A DNA stretch of 64,000 nucleotides from Hymenobacter daecheongensis DSM 21074 (GCF_900141805.1 NZ_FQYN01000004.1:248001-312000); one strand, 5' to 3'; numbered from the stretch's first letter, positions 17,497 to 28,585 are shown. Made by a program: numbers and translations. The notes: a model not told the origin generated them from the letters alone.

Positions 17497-19299
17497 CTAG
17501 GGTTTAACTGCCGCCGAGTTTACTAAAAATACCGTCGCGTGCGCATCATCGTAGAGCGTCTGCGCCGGGTGGTTCTTCAGATAGCCGGCGGGGTCGGTGC
17601 CGAAATGCTTGTCGTGGACTACCAACGCGGGGCCGGTGAGGGAGTCGAGCAGCGTGGGCGTTACGTCCAGGCGCAGGCGCTTGGTGGGCCGGTGCTGGGT
17701 GGTAAAGTCGTATTCTACGTTGCCATCGGCCAGGAAGCTGTCGACCAAGTACACCGGCGGCTGGGCCAGGTTCAGGCGGAAGCCCTGCTCGGTGAGCAGC
17801 TCCCCAACGCGGCGGTAAGAAAAAGAATGGCTTTCGTTGATGTAGAGCTTCTGGTAAAAGCCCCGGACGCTGAGCACCGTGAGTCCCAGCGCGAAGAGCA
17901 CCAGCACGGGCCCCGCTAAGCGGCGGAAGCCCACCGCCTGACCGAAACCAGCCAGCCCCGATTCCAGGGCTATGGCCAGCAAATAGGCCAGCGGCACGGC
18001 CAGGTATTGCCAGCACCGCTCATACGGCACCACCGACTGCGCCAGCATAAAGAACATGGGCAGCACCAGCATCAGCAGGCTGAGCACCACCAGCGGCCGG
18101 GGCAGCTGCCCGGCGGTGCGGCGGCGCCAAAAGGCCACCGCGCCCAGCGCCAAGGCCAGCAGCCAGAACCAGCCCAGCGCCTTGAAAGTGAAGAAAGCGT
18201 AGGTCAGGTCGCCCATAGCGGGCAGCATCTTGTGCAGCACCTCGCCCCGGGAAATCGGCAGCACGTACTTATTCTTGATAAGGGCCGACAAGCCCGAAAC
18301 GGCAATCAGCGGGGTATAGAAGGCCACTACGCCGACGACCACCAGCAAACCCAGCGCCACCAAGTGCAGCATCTTGGGCTGCTTGGGCTGGCGCGTGAGC
18401 AGCGAGTAAATCCCCAGCGTGGCCATGATGCTGGCAAAGCAATACACGTAGGTGGGAATGGCGGCCATACCGATGACGGAAACCAAACCCAGCAGCAGCC
18501 AGCTCAGCTCCCGGTAGCGGCTCCGGGCTTTGAGCAGCTCGGGAATCAGGCAGAAGCTGACGGCCGTGCAGAGTAGAATAATGGTGTAGCCCCGGGCCAT
18601 AAAGCTGTAGAGCACCACCATATCGAGGCCGAAGAAGAACACCAGCGCCGTGAGGACCACCGCCGGCCGGCTCACGCGCTGCAGGCCCACAAACAGCACC
18701 CAATACAGCAGCATGCTGGCCAGGATGGTAACGGCCCGCATGCCGAAAGCCACCGAGCCGACAAGCTTGAGCATAACCCCAGCCAGCACCGAAACCAGCA
18801 CGTGGTTGTTGGGAAACGGATAAAACACCAAGGCAATAGCCGGCCCGCGGGAGCTGAAAGCAATGTATGTGTAGAGCTCGTCGTAGATGAAGGGAATGGT
18901 CGAGGCGCAGTAGAACAGCAAAAAGGTAAGGGCGAAAAAGAGCCCGAACACCACCAAGCGCTGCCCAAACGTCCAGGTCTGGAGCACGCTGGTCAAGTAG
19001 GTGCTCAGGCCCACCGCTTGCTGGCCCACGGTGCGCAGGTATAGCTCGATGCGGGACCAAAAGCGCCACACGGCGGCGGTCATCAGCCCTAGCCCTACCA
19101 GCACAACACCCACGCCTAACTTTGCTTTGAACAACAGGCTGTCGGTCAGCAGCCCGTTGAGTTTGTCGGCGTATGCCGCTAGGCCACCCCGCTGGATCAG
19201 CAGCTCCAGGAGCGCCGCCCGCGAAATGAGCGTAAAGCCAATACCACCGACCAGGGTTACGAGAAACAGAATACAGATTAGGTATTTGACGAATTTCAT
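17497..19299 (-). CDS. GT39/ArnT-like polytopic glycosyltransferase candidate
   Basis: 600 aa with about 13 transmembrane helices and a soluble C-terminal tail. Between TM segments near residues 145-185 lies FIYDELYTY followed by FPNNHVLVS, matching the first-loop acidic catalytic pattern and N/H motif of GT-C proteins such as ArnT/PMT. It would act on the outer side of the inner membrane with a polyprenyl-phosphate sugar donor. The GT2 just downstream could make that donor. Family assignment is by topology and loop motif; substrate unknown. Confidence 0.65.
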   Translation of the reverse strand: MKFVKYLICILFLVTLVGGIGFTLISRAALLELLIQRGGLAAYADKLNGLLTDSLLFKAKLGVGVVLVGLGLMTAAVWRFWSRIELYLRTVGQQAVGLSTYLTSVLQTWTFGQRLVVFGLFFALTFLLFYCASTIPFIYDELYTYIAFSSRGPAIALVFYPFPNNHVLVSVLAGVMLKLVGSVAFGMRAVTILASMLLYWVLFVGLQRVSRPAVVLTALVFFFGLDMVVLYSFMARGYTIILLCTAVSFCLIPELLKARSRYRELSWLLLGLVSVIGMAAIPTYVYCFASIMATLGIYSLLTRQPKQPKMLHLVALGLLVVVGVVAFYTPLIAVSGLSALIKNKYVLPISRGEVLHKMLPAMGDLTYAFFTFKALGWFWLLALALGAVAFWRRRTAGQLPRPLVVLSLLMLVLPMFFMLAQSVVPYERCWQYLAVPLAYLLAIALESGLAGFGQAVGFRRLAGPVLVLFALGLTVLSVRGFYQKLYINESHSFSYRRVGELLTEQGFRLNLAQPPVYLVDSFLADGNVEYDFTTQHRPTKRLRLDVTPTLLDSLTGPALVVHDKHFGTDPAGYLKNHPAQTLYDDAHATVFLVNSAAVKP

Positions 19300-19348
19300 A
19301 CAGGAGGCACGCCAACCAGTCAGCGCAATAGGATGGAATTGTCCCGGT

Positions 19349-20104
19349 CTAACGGCCCAACAGACCGTACTTCACAATGCAGTAAATGGCCCGGAATCCA
19401 TCGCGCCAGCCGATCTTCTTGCCTTCGGCGTAGGTGCGGCCGTAGTAGCTGATGCCCACCTCGTAAATGCGCACGTCTTTTACGCGCGACACCTTAGCCG
19501 TGACTTCGGGCTCAAATCCAAATCGGTTTTCCTCCAGTTTCAGTCCCTGAATAATGTCGCGCCGAAACAATTTGTAGCATGTTTCCATGTCCGTCAGATT
19601 CAGGTCGGTGCACATATTGCTTAGAAAAGTAAGCATCTGGTTGCCCAGGCTGTGCCAAAAGAAGAGGATGCGGTGGGGATTTCCGCCCATGAAGCGCGAG
19701 CCGAACACGACGTCGGCAAAGCCCTTGAGGATTGGCTTGATGAGAAGGTTGTACTCCTCCGGATCATATTCCAGGTCGGCATCCTGAATGATAACGTAGT
19801 CGCCGGTAGCCTCACGGATACCGGTATGCAAAGCCGCTCCTTTTCCCTGGTTGACGGTGTGCTGCAGCAAACGCAGCCCCATTGCCGGATTCTGAGCTAT
19901 GTAATTATTTATTACTTCCGAAGAATTATCGGAGGAACAGTCATTAACCAGAATAATTTCCTTTTGAATGTCATTGGTCAGCTTTAAATCGCGCAGCAAG
20001 TCCAAAATCTGGTGGATTGTGCGAGCTTCGTTGTAAACCGGAATAACGATGGAAAGAGTCCGAAATTGAACGTTTGGGGCGGAAGAGCTAGCAGGGGAAG
20101 CCAT
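19349..20104 (-). CDS. Glycosyltransferase family 2, polyprenyl-phosphate glucose/mannose synthase-like
   Basis: 251 aa from ATG 20104; the in-frame extension to 20323 would overlap asnB and looks non-coding. Motifs: [14 protein letters not shown] near residues 18-31, [10 protein letters not shown] near 50-59, [11 protein letters not shown] near 103-113 (the DxD site) and FGSRFMGGN near 132-140. These are the marks of DPM1/GtrB-type synthases, here without C-terminal membrane helices. It probably loads a hexose on polyprenyl phosphate for the membrane GT encoded next. Confidence 0.85.
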   Translation of the reverse strand: MASPASSSAPNVQFRTLSIVIPVYNEARTIHQILDLLRDLKLTNDIQKEIILVNDCSSDNSSEVINNYIAQNPAMGLRLLQHTVNQGKGAALHTGIREATGDYVIIQDADLEYDPEEYNLLIKPILKGFADVVFGSRFMGGNPHRILFFWHSLGNQMLTFLSNMCTDLNLTDMETCYKLFRRDIIQGLKLEENRFGFEPEVTAKVSRVKDVRIYEVGISYYGRTYAEGKKIGWRDGFRAIYCIVKYGLLGR

Positions 20105-20147
20105 CAAGGAAAGGAAACAAGGGATGAAGGAGTGTAACACGCTTAGG

Positions 20148-22058
20148 TTAGGCGTGCAGCATATACTTTTTCCACCACCACTGAAACACGATGAGCGCCC
20201 AGATGCGGGCATGCACGTCGCCGGGGTTGCGGGAGAAAAGCTGGGCTTTGAGGGCCCGGATGGCATCGACGCTGAATACTCCCTGCGCTTCGATGAAGGC
20301 ATCGGAAAGTAGGTCGTCTTCAATGAGCGGGCGCAGCTCGTTGCGGAACCACTTCAACAGGGGCACCTCGAAACCGTGCTTAGGGCGCTTGTAAAGCTCT
20401 TCGGGCAGCATGGGACGGAAGGCATCCTGCACGATGCGCTTCTTCATATTCGCGTCGATTTTACTGGTAACGGGAATAGAGAAAGCGAAGTTGACCACGT
20501 TGGGGTCCAGGAACGGGGGGCGCACCTCCAGGGAGTTGGCCATGCTCATCAAGTCGACCTTGGTGAGCATGTCGTAGGGCAGCACCAGGTTCATGTCGGT
20601 GAGCAGCACTTCGTTTAGGTCGCCGTCGGTGTGCAGGTTTTCCAGAATATCGCGGCGGCGCTTGTCGGCCAGCTTCTTGCCGATTTTGCGGCGTGAGGCG
20701 GGGCTGAGCAGGTTGCGGGCATCTTTCTCGCTCACAAAGCTGGCCCAGTCCCAGTAGCGGTCTTTGGGGCCACTGAGCATGCCGCGCGAAAAGCGCTGAA
20801 ACTGCCGCACTTTGTTGCCCAGGAAGGAATTGCGCGACTTGGGCAGCACGTCCCAGAGCAGGTTCAGGCCCGTTACGGCTTCGGCCTTGAAACCGCCCTG
20901 CCGCACCTGAAACTCGCCCATGTGCTTGTTGTAGCCGGCAAACATTTCGTCGGCCCCGTCGCCGGAAAGCGCTACCGTGGCCTTTTCGCGGGTGCGCTTG
21001 CTAAGGATGTAAACGGCCAGCGCCGAAGAATCAGCAAAAGGCTCGTCGATGTAGTCGAGCACGTCAAAGATGTGGTCGTACAGATCCTGGTTGGTGAGCG
21101 AGAAAACCGTGTGGTTGGTGTTGTAGCGCTCAGCTACCAGCTTGGCGTACTTGGTTTCGTCGAAGAACGGCTCGTCGCGGTAGCCAATGCTGAACGTGTT
21201 CAGGTGCTGGGTGTGGCGCGAGGCCAAGGCCACAATAACGCTGCTATCGATGCCGCCGCTCAGAAACGCGCCCACGGGCACATCGGCCACGAGGCGGCGG
21301 GCGGTGGCATCGTCGAGCAGCTCGACCAGCTTTTTCTGCTGCTGCTCGTAGCTAAGCTTGTTTTTATCGGTCTTCTTCGCGTCGTACGGAATCTTGTACC
21401 AGCGCTTGCCCACCACTTTGCCGCCCTTCACATAGAGGTAGTGGCCGGGCAGCAATTTCTTCACGCCCTTGAAAATGGTGGCGGGGCCGGGAATGTAGTT
21501 GAGTTGCAGATACTGGCTCAGGGCCACGTAGTCGAGCTTGCGGGGCACGCCCAGCGCCAGCAGTGACTTCATCTCGGAGGCGAAGAACATCTTGTCCTCG
21601 TCGCGGTACACGAGCAGGGGCTTCTCCCCCATCCGGTCGCGGGCGATAAACAGCGAGTCCTCCTCCTTATCATAGATAGCCAGTCCGAAAAAGCCGTTGA
21701 GCTTCTTCAAAAAGCCCCGGCCTTCGCTGATATACAGCTTCAAAATGACCTCGGTATCGGTCTGGGAGCGGAACGTGTGGCCTTTTTTGACCAGCTTCTG
21801 GCGCAGCTCGCGGAAGTTGAAAATCTCGCCGTTGAAAACGATGGTGTAGCGTCCCGACTCGTCGGTCATCGGCTGGTTGCCGTCGGCCGAGAGGTCGAGG
21901 ATAGCCAGACGGCGGAAGCCCAAGCCACAATTATCGTACACGAAGTGCCCCTGCGAATCGGGTCCGCGGCTGACAATGGCGTCGGTAGAGGCTTGCAACG
22001 CGGCGAGCGAACTGCGGCCAGCGTCGGTGAAGGCGAATATTCCGGTGATTCCACACAT
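20148..22058 (-). CDS. asnB: Asparagine synthetase B-type glutamine amidotransferase
   Basis: 636 aa. It begins MCGITGIF, so the nucleophilic Cys2 of the class II amidotransferase is present, with RGPDSQGH near residues 33-40. The synthetase domain has the PP-loop [11 protein letters not shown] near 262-272 and [12 protein letters not shown] near 368-379. The family makes Asn from Asp, ATP and Gln; long AsnB paralogues within glycan clusters often amidate uronic acids or other acceptors. It is the first gene of the minus-strand cluster, with a TACTTTTG -7 box just upstream. Which substrate it uses here is open. Confidence 0.88.
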   Translation of the reverse strand: MCGITGIFAFTDAGRSSLAALQASTDAIVSRGPDSQGHFVYDNCGLGFRRLAILDLSADGNQPMTDESGRYTIVFNGEIFNFRELRQKLVKKGHTFRSQTDTEVILKLYISEGRGFLKKLNGFFGLAIYDKEEDSLFIARDRMGEKPLLVYRDEDKMFFASEMKSLLALGVPRKLDYVALSQYLQLNYIPGPATIFKGVKKLLPGHYLYVKGGKVVGKRWYKIPYDAKKTDKNKLSYEQQQKKLVELLDDATARRLVADVPVGAFLSGGIDSSVIVALASRHTQHLNTFSIGYRDEPFFDETKYAKLVAERYNTNHTVFSLTNQDLYDHIFDVLDYIDEPFADSSALAVYILSKRTREKATVALSGDGADEMFAGYNKHMGEFQVRQGGFKAEAVTGLNLLWDVLPKSRNSFLGNKVRQFQRFSRGMLSGPKDRYWDWASFVSEKDARNLLSPASRRKIGKKLADKRRRDILENLHTDGDLNEVLLTDMNLVLPYDMLTKVDLMSMANSLEVRPPFLDPNVVNFAFSIPVTSKIDANMKKRIVQDAFRPMLPEELYKRPKHGFEVPLLKWFRNELRPLIEDDLLSDAFIEAQGVFSVDAIRALKAQLFSRNPGDVHARIWALIVFQWWWKKYMLHA

Positions 22059-22068
22059 AATTAGCGGG

Positions 22069-22076
22069 CAAAAGTA
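22069..22076 (-). promoter_or_regulatory. Putative -7 box TACTTTTG for asnB and the glycan cluster
   Basis: The minus strand reads TACTTTTG 11 nt upstream of the asnB ATG. A TTTG lies upstream (22099-22102) at 22 nt spacing, slightly longer than the usual 19-21. The leader would be only a few nucleotides, so the asnB mRNA would be nearly leaderless. Confidence 0.45.
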
Positions 22077-22195
22077 CGAACTCTACGGACTATCGTCCCA
22101 AAAAAGTAGCGGGCCGCCCCCGCAACCAAAGCCGTGCCACGATAGTACACCCGAGGGAATCCCTTTCGTTTTTCACGTTTAATCAGCTTCCGACG

Positions 22196-22696
22196 ATGGA
22201 CCTTCAGCAGCAAATGGACTTACAGCAGCAATTTGAAATGGCCGTATCGCGCGTCGATGGCCTGCCCGGCGACAAGGCCGCCGCCCACATGACCGAACTT
22301 TACGGCCTTTATAAGCAAGCCACCGAAGGCGACCACGACACCAAAGGCGAAACCGTAGGCGACGACTCGCCCGACAACCCAAGCGGCACGCCCGGCATGT
22401 CGCAAGCGCAGTGGGACTCGTGGAGCAAGTTTAAAGGCGTGAGCGAAGAAGAGGCCAAGCGCCAGTACGTAGCCAAAGTAAGCGAGTTGGCTGGCCCGGT
22501 GGGCGAGCAGGCCAGCGTTATTACTGGTAACGGTCAGCCTGCTACCGGCAGCACCGCAAACCAGAATCCTGACACTAACACAACGACTTCGCAGCAGCCT
22601 AGCAGCGGCCCCGGCGTATCGCAGGGCGGTTTGCGCGGCGATATTACGGCCGGTACACCGTACGGTGGGGAGGATAAGCTGAAGGGAGAGCAATAA
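22196..22696 (+). CDS. Acyl-CoA-binding protein (ACBP) with disordered C-terminal tail
   Basis: 166 aa. Residues about 11-95 match the ACBP four-helix fold: LYGLYKQATEGD near 45-56 and WDSWSKFKGVSEEEAKRQYV near 78-97 carry the Tyr, Lys and Trp residues that hold the acyl-CoA. An insertion of roughly ten residues rich in Gly, Asp and Pro separates the two halves compared with the eukaryotic protein. The last ~65 residues are low complexity (Gly, Ser, Thr, Gln). The N-terminus repeats MDLQQQ twice, giving two possible starts (22196 or 22214). Likely a cytosolic acyl-CoA buffer. Confidence 0.8.
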   Translation: MDLQQQMDLQQQFEMAVSRVDGLPGDKAAAHMTELYGLYKQATEGDHDTKGETVGDDSPDNPSGTPGMSQAQWDSWSKFKGVSEEEAKRQYVAKVSELAGPVGEQASVITGNGQPATGSTANQNPDTNTTTSQQPSSGPGVSQGGLRGDITAGTPYGGEDKLKGEQ

Positions 22697-22872
22697 CCAC
22701 GGATTGGCGCGGATTCTCCGGATTTCACGGATTTTGTGGACGGCTCTCCAGACCAAAAAAGGCCACCCTGTTGGGTGGCCTTTTTGTATTCGCGTCTTAT
22801 CGGGCTACTGAGCTGCTGTTAGCGCCGTCTACAAAATCCGTGAAATCCGAAGAATCCGCGTCAATCCGTGGT
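22697..22872. repeat. Composite palindrome: arm-terminator-arm, copy 1
   Basis: Left arm 22697-22743 (CCACGGATT...GTGGACGG) and right arm 22825-22871 are near-perfect inverted copies of 47 nt. Between them lies a hairpin terminator. The left arm starts right after the ACBP TAA and the right arm ends one base from the stop of the convergent oxidase gene. A second copy of the same design is at 29956-30140. Confidence 0.9.
22755..22785. terminator. Bidirectional terminator between ACBP and oxidase genes
   Basis: A runs, then GGCCACCC, a 4-nt loop, GGGTGGCC and T runs: a symmetrical hairpin that can end transcription in both directions, placed between convergent genes. Confidence 0.85.
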
Positions 22873-24282
<1,410 letters not shown>

Positions 24283-24311
24283 ATATAGCGGGTCAGAATG
24301 AACAGGGAACG

Positions 24312-24319
24312 TATCTTTG
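24312..24319 (+). promoter_or_regulatory. Putative -7 box TATCTTTG for the C40 peptidase gene
   Basis: TATCTTTG matches TAnnTTTG and lies 5 nt before the ATG at 24325. It would place the transcription start at that ATG and downstream of the alternative ATG at 24298, which guided the start choice. Confidence 0.45.
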
Positions 24320-24324
24320 TGCCG

Positions 24325-24987
24325 ATGCGGGAACACATAACGAAGGTACGGCATTCGGGGCAGTGGCGGCGTTGGCTGCCGCTGCTACTGCTGGGTATGC
24401 TGGTGTGGCTGGGCAGCTGCAACGGCTCTAAAAAGCTCAACCAGCGCAATGGCCGCTATTATTCGGCCCGCGACATAGCGCGCATGAAGGCGGCTGAGCG
24501 CCGCCGCGGCGGGGCCGGCAAAGCGAAGGCCAAAGCCAAAGTGCCCGCCGGCAAATCGAAAATCGTGGTGAAGCGCCGCTCCAGCCCGGCCACCATCCGG
24601 CAGGATCTGGCCACGGTCATTCAGACGGCCCGCTCCTTTCAGGGCACCCCTTACCGGTATGGCGGCACCACGCGCCTGGGCATGGATTGCTCGGGGCTGC
24701 TTTTCAACTCTTTCGCTGCCATCAACGTCCAGATTCCGCGCTCTTCCAACGAACAGGCCGTGTGGGGCACGCCCGTGAAGCCGCAGAATCTGCAGGCCGG
24801 GGATTTGGTATTTTTCGGGGCCTCGCCGGGTAGCAGTGCCATCACGCACGTGGGACTTGTGACGGAAGCCGGCCCCGAAAGCGTGCAGTTCATCCACTCT
24901 TCCAGCTCGTTGGGAGTAGTGGAAAATAGTCTGGAAAGTGATTATTACTTAAGCCGCTTTATCAAGGCGGTACGGCCCCTATTGTGA
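24325..24987 (+). CDS. NlpC/P60 (C40) peptidoglycan hydrolase lipoprotein
   Basis: 220 aa from ATG 24325; an in-frame ATG at 24298 would precede the likely transcription start. The N-terminus is basic, then hydrophobic, then a lipobox-like LGSC, so it should be a lipoprotein. A lysine/alanine-rich linker (about residues 50-85) leads to the C40 domain: GTTRLGMDCSGL with the catalytic Cys, and ITHVGLV with the catalytic His. It would cut peptide stems of peptidoglycan (gamma-D-Glu to DAP type bond). Divergent from the FAD oxidase with a 42-nt gap. Confidence 0.85.
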   Translation: MREHITKVRHSGQWRRWLPLLLLGMLVWLGSCNGSKKLNQRNGRYYSARDIARMKAAERRRGGAGKAKAKAKVPAGKSKIVVKRRSSPATIRQDLATVIQTARSFQGTPYRYGGTTRLGMDCSGLLFNSFAAINVQIPRSSNEQAVWGTPVKPQNLQAGDLVFFGASPGSSAITHVGLVTEAGPESVQFIHSSSSLGVVENSLESDYYLSRFIKAVRPLL

Positions 24988-24997
24988 ATTTACCTAC

Positions 24998-25005
24998 TAC
25001 CTTTG
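24998..25005 (+). promoter_or_regulatory. Putative -7 box TACCTTTG upstream of the TonB receptor gene
   Basis: TACCTTTG, an exact TAnnTTTG match, 142 nt before the receptor ATG and just after the C40 gene stop. No clear -33 TTTG is found at the normal distance. Confidence 0.35.
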
Positions 25006-25147
25006 GGGGGTAGAAAGCGGCATGGCACGCCTCATCCTAAGGGCTGCCGTCAATAGTAACGATTCGGTAATGAGCGTCCCCGAACTCGTCCTTAATTTCG
25101 CGGCGCTTAAAGCAGAGCACCCTCTTTTCTCACCATTTTTCCCACTT

Positions 25148-28100
25148 ATGAAACACTTACGTTTACGCCATTTCTTGCTACTGGTGCTGACGCTGCTGTC
25201 GGCGCAGGTAGCATGGAGCCAGGTAACCACATCAGCCATGAACGGTATCATCACCGACAAGGCTGGTGCCGGGCTGCCGGGGGCTACGGTAATTGCCGTG
25301 CATACCCCGACGAACACGCAGTATGTGGCACCTACCAATTCGGAAGGCCGTTTCAACATCCAGAACATGCGCGTAGGTGGTCCTTACACCGTGCGCATTA
25401 CATTCATTGGCTACAAGGATGCTGCCCGCGAAGGCATTTTCCTGACGCTGGGGCAGAATCTGCGGCTGGATATCAACCTGAGTGAGGCTACTACGGAACT
25501 GTCGGGGGTAACCATCTCGGGCCGGCGCGACCCAGTTATCAACTCCGACCGGACGGGTGCTGCTACTAACATTCAGCGCGAGCAGATTGAGCGTTTGCCC
25601 ACGCTGAGCCGCTCGTTCAACGACTTCACCCGTCTCACGCCCCAGAGCAACGGCGGTCAGAGCTTCGGGGGCCGCAACGGCAACTTCAACAACGTAACTA
25701 TCGACGGGGCGGTGTTCAACAACTCGTTCGGTCTGTCGTCTACCATTGGCGGTCAAGCCAACTCGCAGCCGATTTCGCTGGATGCTATCCAGGAAATTCA
25801 GGTAAACTTGGCTCCTTACGATGTGCGCCAAGGCGCTTTCACCGGTGCGGGCATCAACGCCATTACGCGCTCCGGCACCAACAAATTCTCGGGTTCGGCT
25901 TATGCTTTCCGTCGCAACAACGACTTGGTAGGCAGCAAAGTGCGCGACCTGGATCAGAAGTTTCAGGATTTCAGCCTGTGGCAAATCGGTGGCCGCTTGG
26001 GTGGCCCGATCATTAAAGACAAGCTCTTCTTCTTTGTGAGCCTAGAGGGTGAGCGGCGCGACGATCCGCCGGCCGGCACCGGCGGAACGGTATTCGTGGC
26101 CAACCGCCCCGGCGAAACCCCAGCCCCCGGTGCTGGCTCCAACACGTCGGCCGCTGGTGCCGCCCAGCTCACGCAGCTGTCCGACTTTCTGCGTACCAAC
26201 TACAACTACGAAACTGGTCCTTTCGAAGGCTACCAGCTAAAAACCTTCAGCAACAAGCTTTCGGGTAAGCTGGACTGGAACATCAACCAGAAAAACACCT
26301 TCAACCTGAAGTATTCGTACTTCCGCTCTTACCGCGACGTACCGCCAAGCACCTCGGGTGCCCCAGCCAACGGCCGTGGCCCGACAAATACCAACCTGCC
26401 TTTCCTGGCTGCTTACTACCGCATCAACAACAACCTGGATTCGTACATCGGCGAGCTGAACTCGTCCATCACCAGCAGCTTGTCGAACAGCCTGCAGGTG
26501 GGCTACACCCGGGGTCGCGACTTCCGCGAGAGCAGCGGCGGTATTTTCCCGCTGGTTGATATTGAAAACGGCGCCGGTCAGGCTTTCACGTCGTTCGGCT
26601 ACGAGCCTTTCTCGGCCAACAACGTTCTGAACACCGACACGTGGCAGTTTTCCGACAACCTGACGTATGGCGTAGGTAAGCACGTAATAACGCTGGGTAC
26701 TTACAACGAATTCTACAAGTTCCGCAACGGTTTCGCCCCGAACTACTACGGCCGCTACCGCTATGCTTCGCTGGCCGACTTCTACCGCGGGGCTGGGGCC
26801 GATTACAACCCCAACACCGGCGCTCTTACGCCGAATGCCTTCGCTCCCGATGGTCGCGCGGCTTCTACCTATCAGGTGCAGTACTCGCTGCGTGATGGTA
26901 AGCCTGTCACCGATTTCAACTTCGCTGATATCAAGGCTTACCAGCTGGGCTTCTATGCGCAGGACGAATTCAACGTGCTGACGAACCTGAAGCTGACCGG
27001 CGGCGTGCGCGTGGATGTGCCGGTGGTGAATACCGACATTGCCCGCAACACAACGGTTGCTGAGCAGACGTTCCGTGGCGGCGAGAAGATCTTCACGGAT
27101 CAGCTGCAGAAAAGCCAGCTGCTGTGGTCGCCGCGGGTGGGCTTCAACTGGGACGTGAACAACGACCAGAAGACGCAGCTGCGCGGTGGTACGGGTGTCT
27201 TCACGGGTCGTGTGCCTTACGTGTGGATTTCCAACCAGGCTTCCAACAACGGTGTATTGTTCGGTGGCTACACCGTGCAGCCTTCTTCCGATGTTGCGGC
27301 TACCAACCCGGCGTTGGGTGTTCCAATTCCTTTCACTTCCAATGTTGATGCCTACCGCAACGTACCAGCTGGCCTGCCAGTAGGTGGCAGCTACGACATT
27401 GCCGTAACGGAGCGTGATTTCAAATTCCCGCAGGTATGGCGCACCAACCTGGCGCTCGACCAGCGTCTGCCCGGTGATGTGGTGCTGACTCTGGAAGGTA
27501 TCTACACGAAGGACATCAACGCGGTATACCACGTAAACGCCAACCTGCCGGAGTCGCAGCTGCGCTTGAGTGGAGCCGATAACCGCCTCATCTACCGCAG
27601 CCCTACCTCGCTGACTACGCGCCTGGCCCAGATCAACTCGAACGTGGCTACCGGTGGTGCCATTGTGATGAAGAATACCAACAAAGGCTACTCGTACACG
27701 CTGACTACTCAGCTGCAGAAGACCTTCGCCAGCGGTATTTCGGCCAGCCTGGCCTACAACTATGCCGATGCCCGCTCAGTAAACGACGGCGGCTCGATTG
27801 CCAACTCCATCTGGCGTGACCGGCAGATCAGCGCTGACCCCAACGAGGAGATTCTCAGCTACTCCAACTTCCTGCAGCAGCACCGCATAATCGGCTCGTT
27901 CTCGTACCGTAAGGAGTATCTGAACCACCTGGGCACTACCGTTTCGGCCTTCTTCGATGCGGGTCCCGGCTTCCGCTACTCGTATACCTACAACAACGAC
28001 CTGAACGGCGACTTCAACAATACCAACGACCTGCTCTTCGTGCCCCGCACCCAGGCCGACATTATACTGCGCGACCGGACGTATCTGGCTGGCACGCCGC

Positions 28101-28585
28101 AGCAAGTGGTATACACCGCCGCCCAGCAGTGGGCTGACCTAGATGCCTACATCAGCCAGGACAAGTACCTGAGCAAGCGTCGGGGTGAGTACGCAGAGCG
28201 CAACGGGGCCGTAACGCCTTGGGCTGCTTTCGTAGATGCCCGTCTGTTGCAGGATATCTTCACTGACCTGGGTGAAAATCGCAACACCTTGCAGTTCAGC
28301 GTCGATGTCTTCAACATCGGCAACCTGCTCAACAAAAACTGGGGTGTTTCGCAGGCTCCTAACCGGCAGGCACTGCTAGCCGCCACGGGGCAGAACTTCA
28401 CTTTCGCTGCCGATGGCCGCCCGGAGTTCAACTACAACTACCTCACCGATCCGCAGCGCGTGGTAAACTCCGACGGCACGGTAACGGTAACGCCGGGGGT
28501 ACCGCTGACGGCCACCGACCGCTACAACACGGGAGAAGGCTCACGCTGGCGCATCCAGCTTGGCCTGCGTTACTTGTTCAACTAG
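25148..28585 (+). CDS. Oar-like TonB-dependent outer-membrane receptor with carboxypeptidase-regulatory N-domain
   Basis: 1145 aa from ATG 25148, where a clean signal peptide begins (MKHLRLRHFLLLVLTLLSA, cleavage near AWSQ). Residues about 25-110 form a carboxypeptidase-regulatory beta-sandwich (GIITDKAGAGLPGATV). The plug follows (about 115-250) with NVTIDGAVFNN and LAPYDVRQGAFTG, the latter typical of Oar/OmpA-like receptors. The rest is a 22-strand type barrel ending in an aromatic-rich strand (LGLRYLFN). No SusD-type partner follows, which separates it from SusC systems. It probably imports or exports a protein or peptide substrate by TonB energy; ligand unknown. A hairpin terminator follows 22 nt after the stop. 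Confidence 0.88.
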   Translation: MKHLRLRHFLLLVLTLLSAQVAWSQVTTSAMNGIITDKAGAGLPGATVIAVHTPTNTQYVAPTNSEGRFNIQNMRVGGPYTVRITFIGYKDAAREGIFLTLGQNLRLDINLSEATTELSGVTISGRRDPVINSDRTGAATNIQREQIERLPTLSRSFNDFTRLTPQSNGGQSFGGRNGNFNNVTIDGAVFNNSFGLSSTIGGQANSQPISLDAIQEIQVNLAPYDVRQGAFTGAGINAITRSGTNKFSGSAYAFRRNNDLVGSKVRDLDQKFQDFSLWQIGGRLGGPIIKDKLFFFVSLEGERRDDPPAGTGGTVFVANRPGETPAPGAGSNTSAAGAAQLTQLSDFLRTNYNYETGPFEGYQLKTFSNKLSGKLDWNINQKNTFNLKYSYFRSYRDVPPSTSGAPANGRGPTNTNLPFLAAYYRINNNLDSYIGELNSSITSSLSNSLQVGYTRGRDFRESSGGIFPLVDIENGAGQAFTSFGYEPFSANNVLNTDTWQFSDNLTYGVGKHVITLGTYNEFYKFRNGFAPNYYGRYRYASLADFYRGAGADYNPNTGALTPNAFAPDGRAASTYQVQYSLRDGKPVTDFNFADIKAYQLGFYAQDEFNVLTNLKLTGGVRVDVPVVNTDIARNTTVAEQTFRGGEKIFTDQLQKSQLLWSPRVGFNWDVNNDQKTQLRGGTGVFTGRVPYVWISNQASNNGVLFGGYTVQPSSDVAATNPALGVPIPFTSNVDAYRNVPAGLPVGGSYDIAVTERDFKFPQVWRTNLALDQRLPGDVVLTLEGIYTKDINAVYHVNANLPESQLRLSGADNRLIYRSPTSLTTRLAQINSNVATGGAIVMKNTNKGYSYTLTTQLQKTFASGISASLAYNYADARSVNDGGSIANSIWRDRQISADPNEEILSYSNFLQQHRIIGSFSYRKEYLNHLGTTVSAFFDAGPGFRYSYTYNNDLNGDFNNTNDLLFVPRTQADIILRDRTYLAGTPQQVVYTAAQQWADLDAYISQDKYLSKRRGEYAERNGAVTPWAAFVDARLLQDIFTDLGENRNTLQFSVDVFNIGNLLNKNWGVSQAPNRQALLAATGQNFTFAADGRPEFNYNYLTDPQRVVNSDGTVTVTPGVPLTATDRYNTGEGSRWRIQLGLRYLFN

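Noticed and set aside
15990-17507. A 505-codon open frame on the plus strand
   Set aside because: Antisense to ugd; His/Val/Gly-rich translation typical of a mirror frame, and it begins inside the palindromic repeat.
26237-27532. A 431-codon minus-strand frame
   Set aside because: Antisense to the TonB receptor barrel; no motif and no start context.
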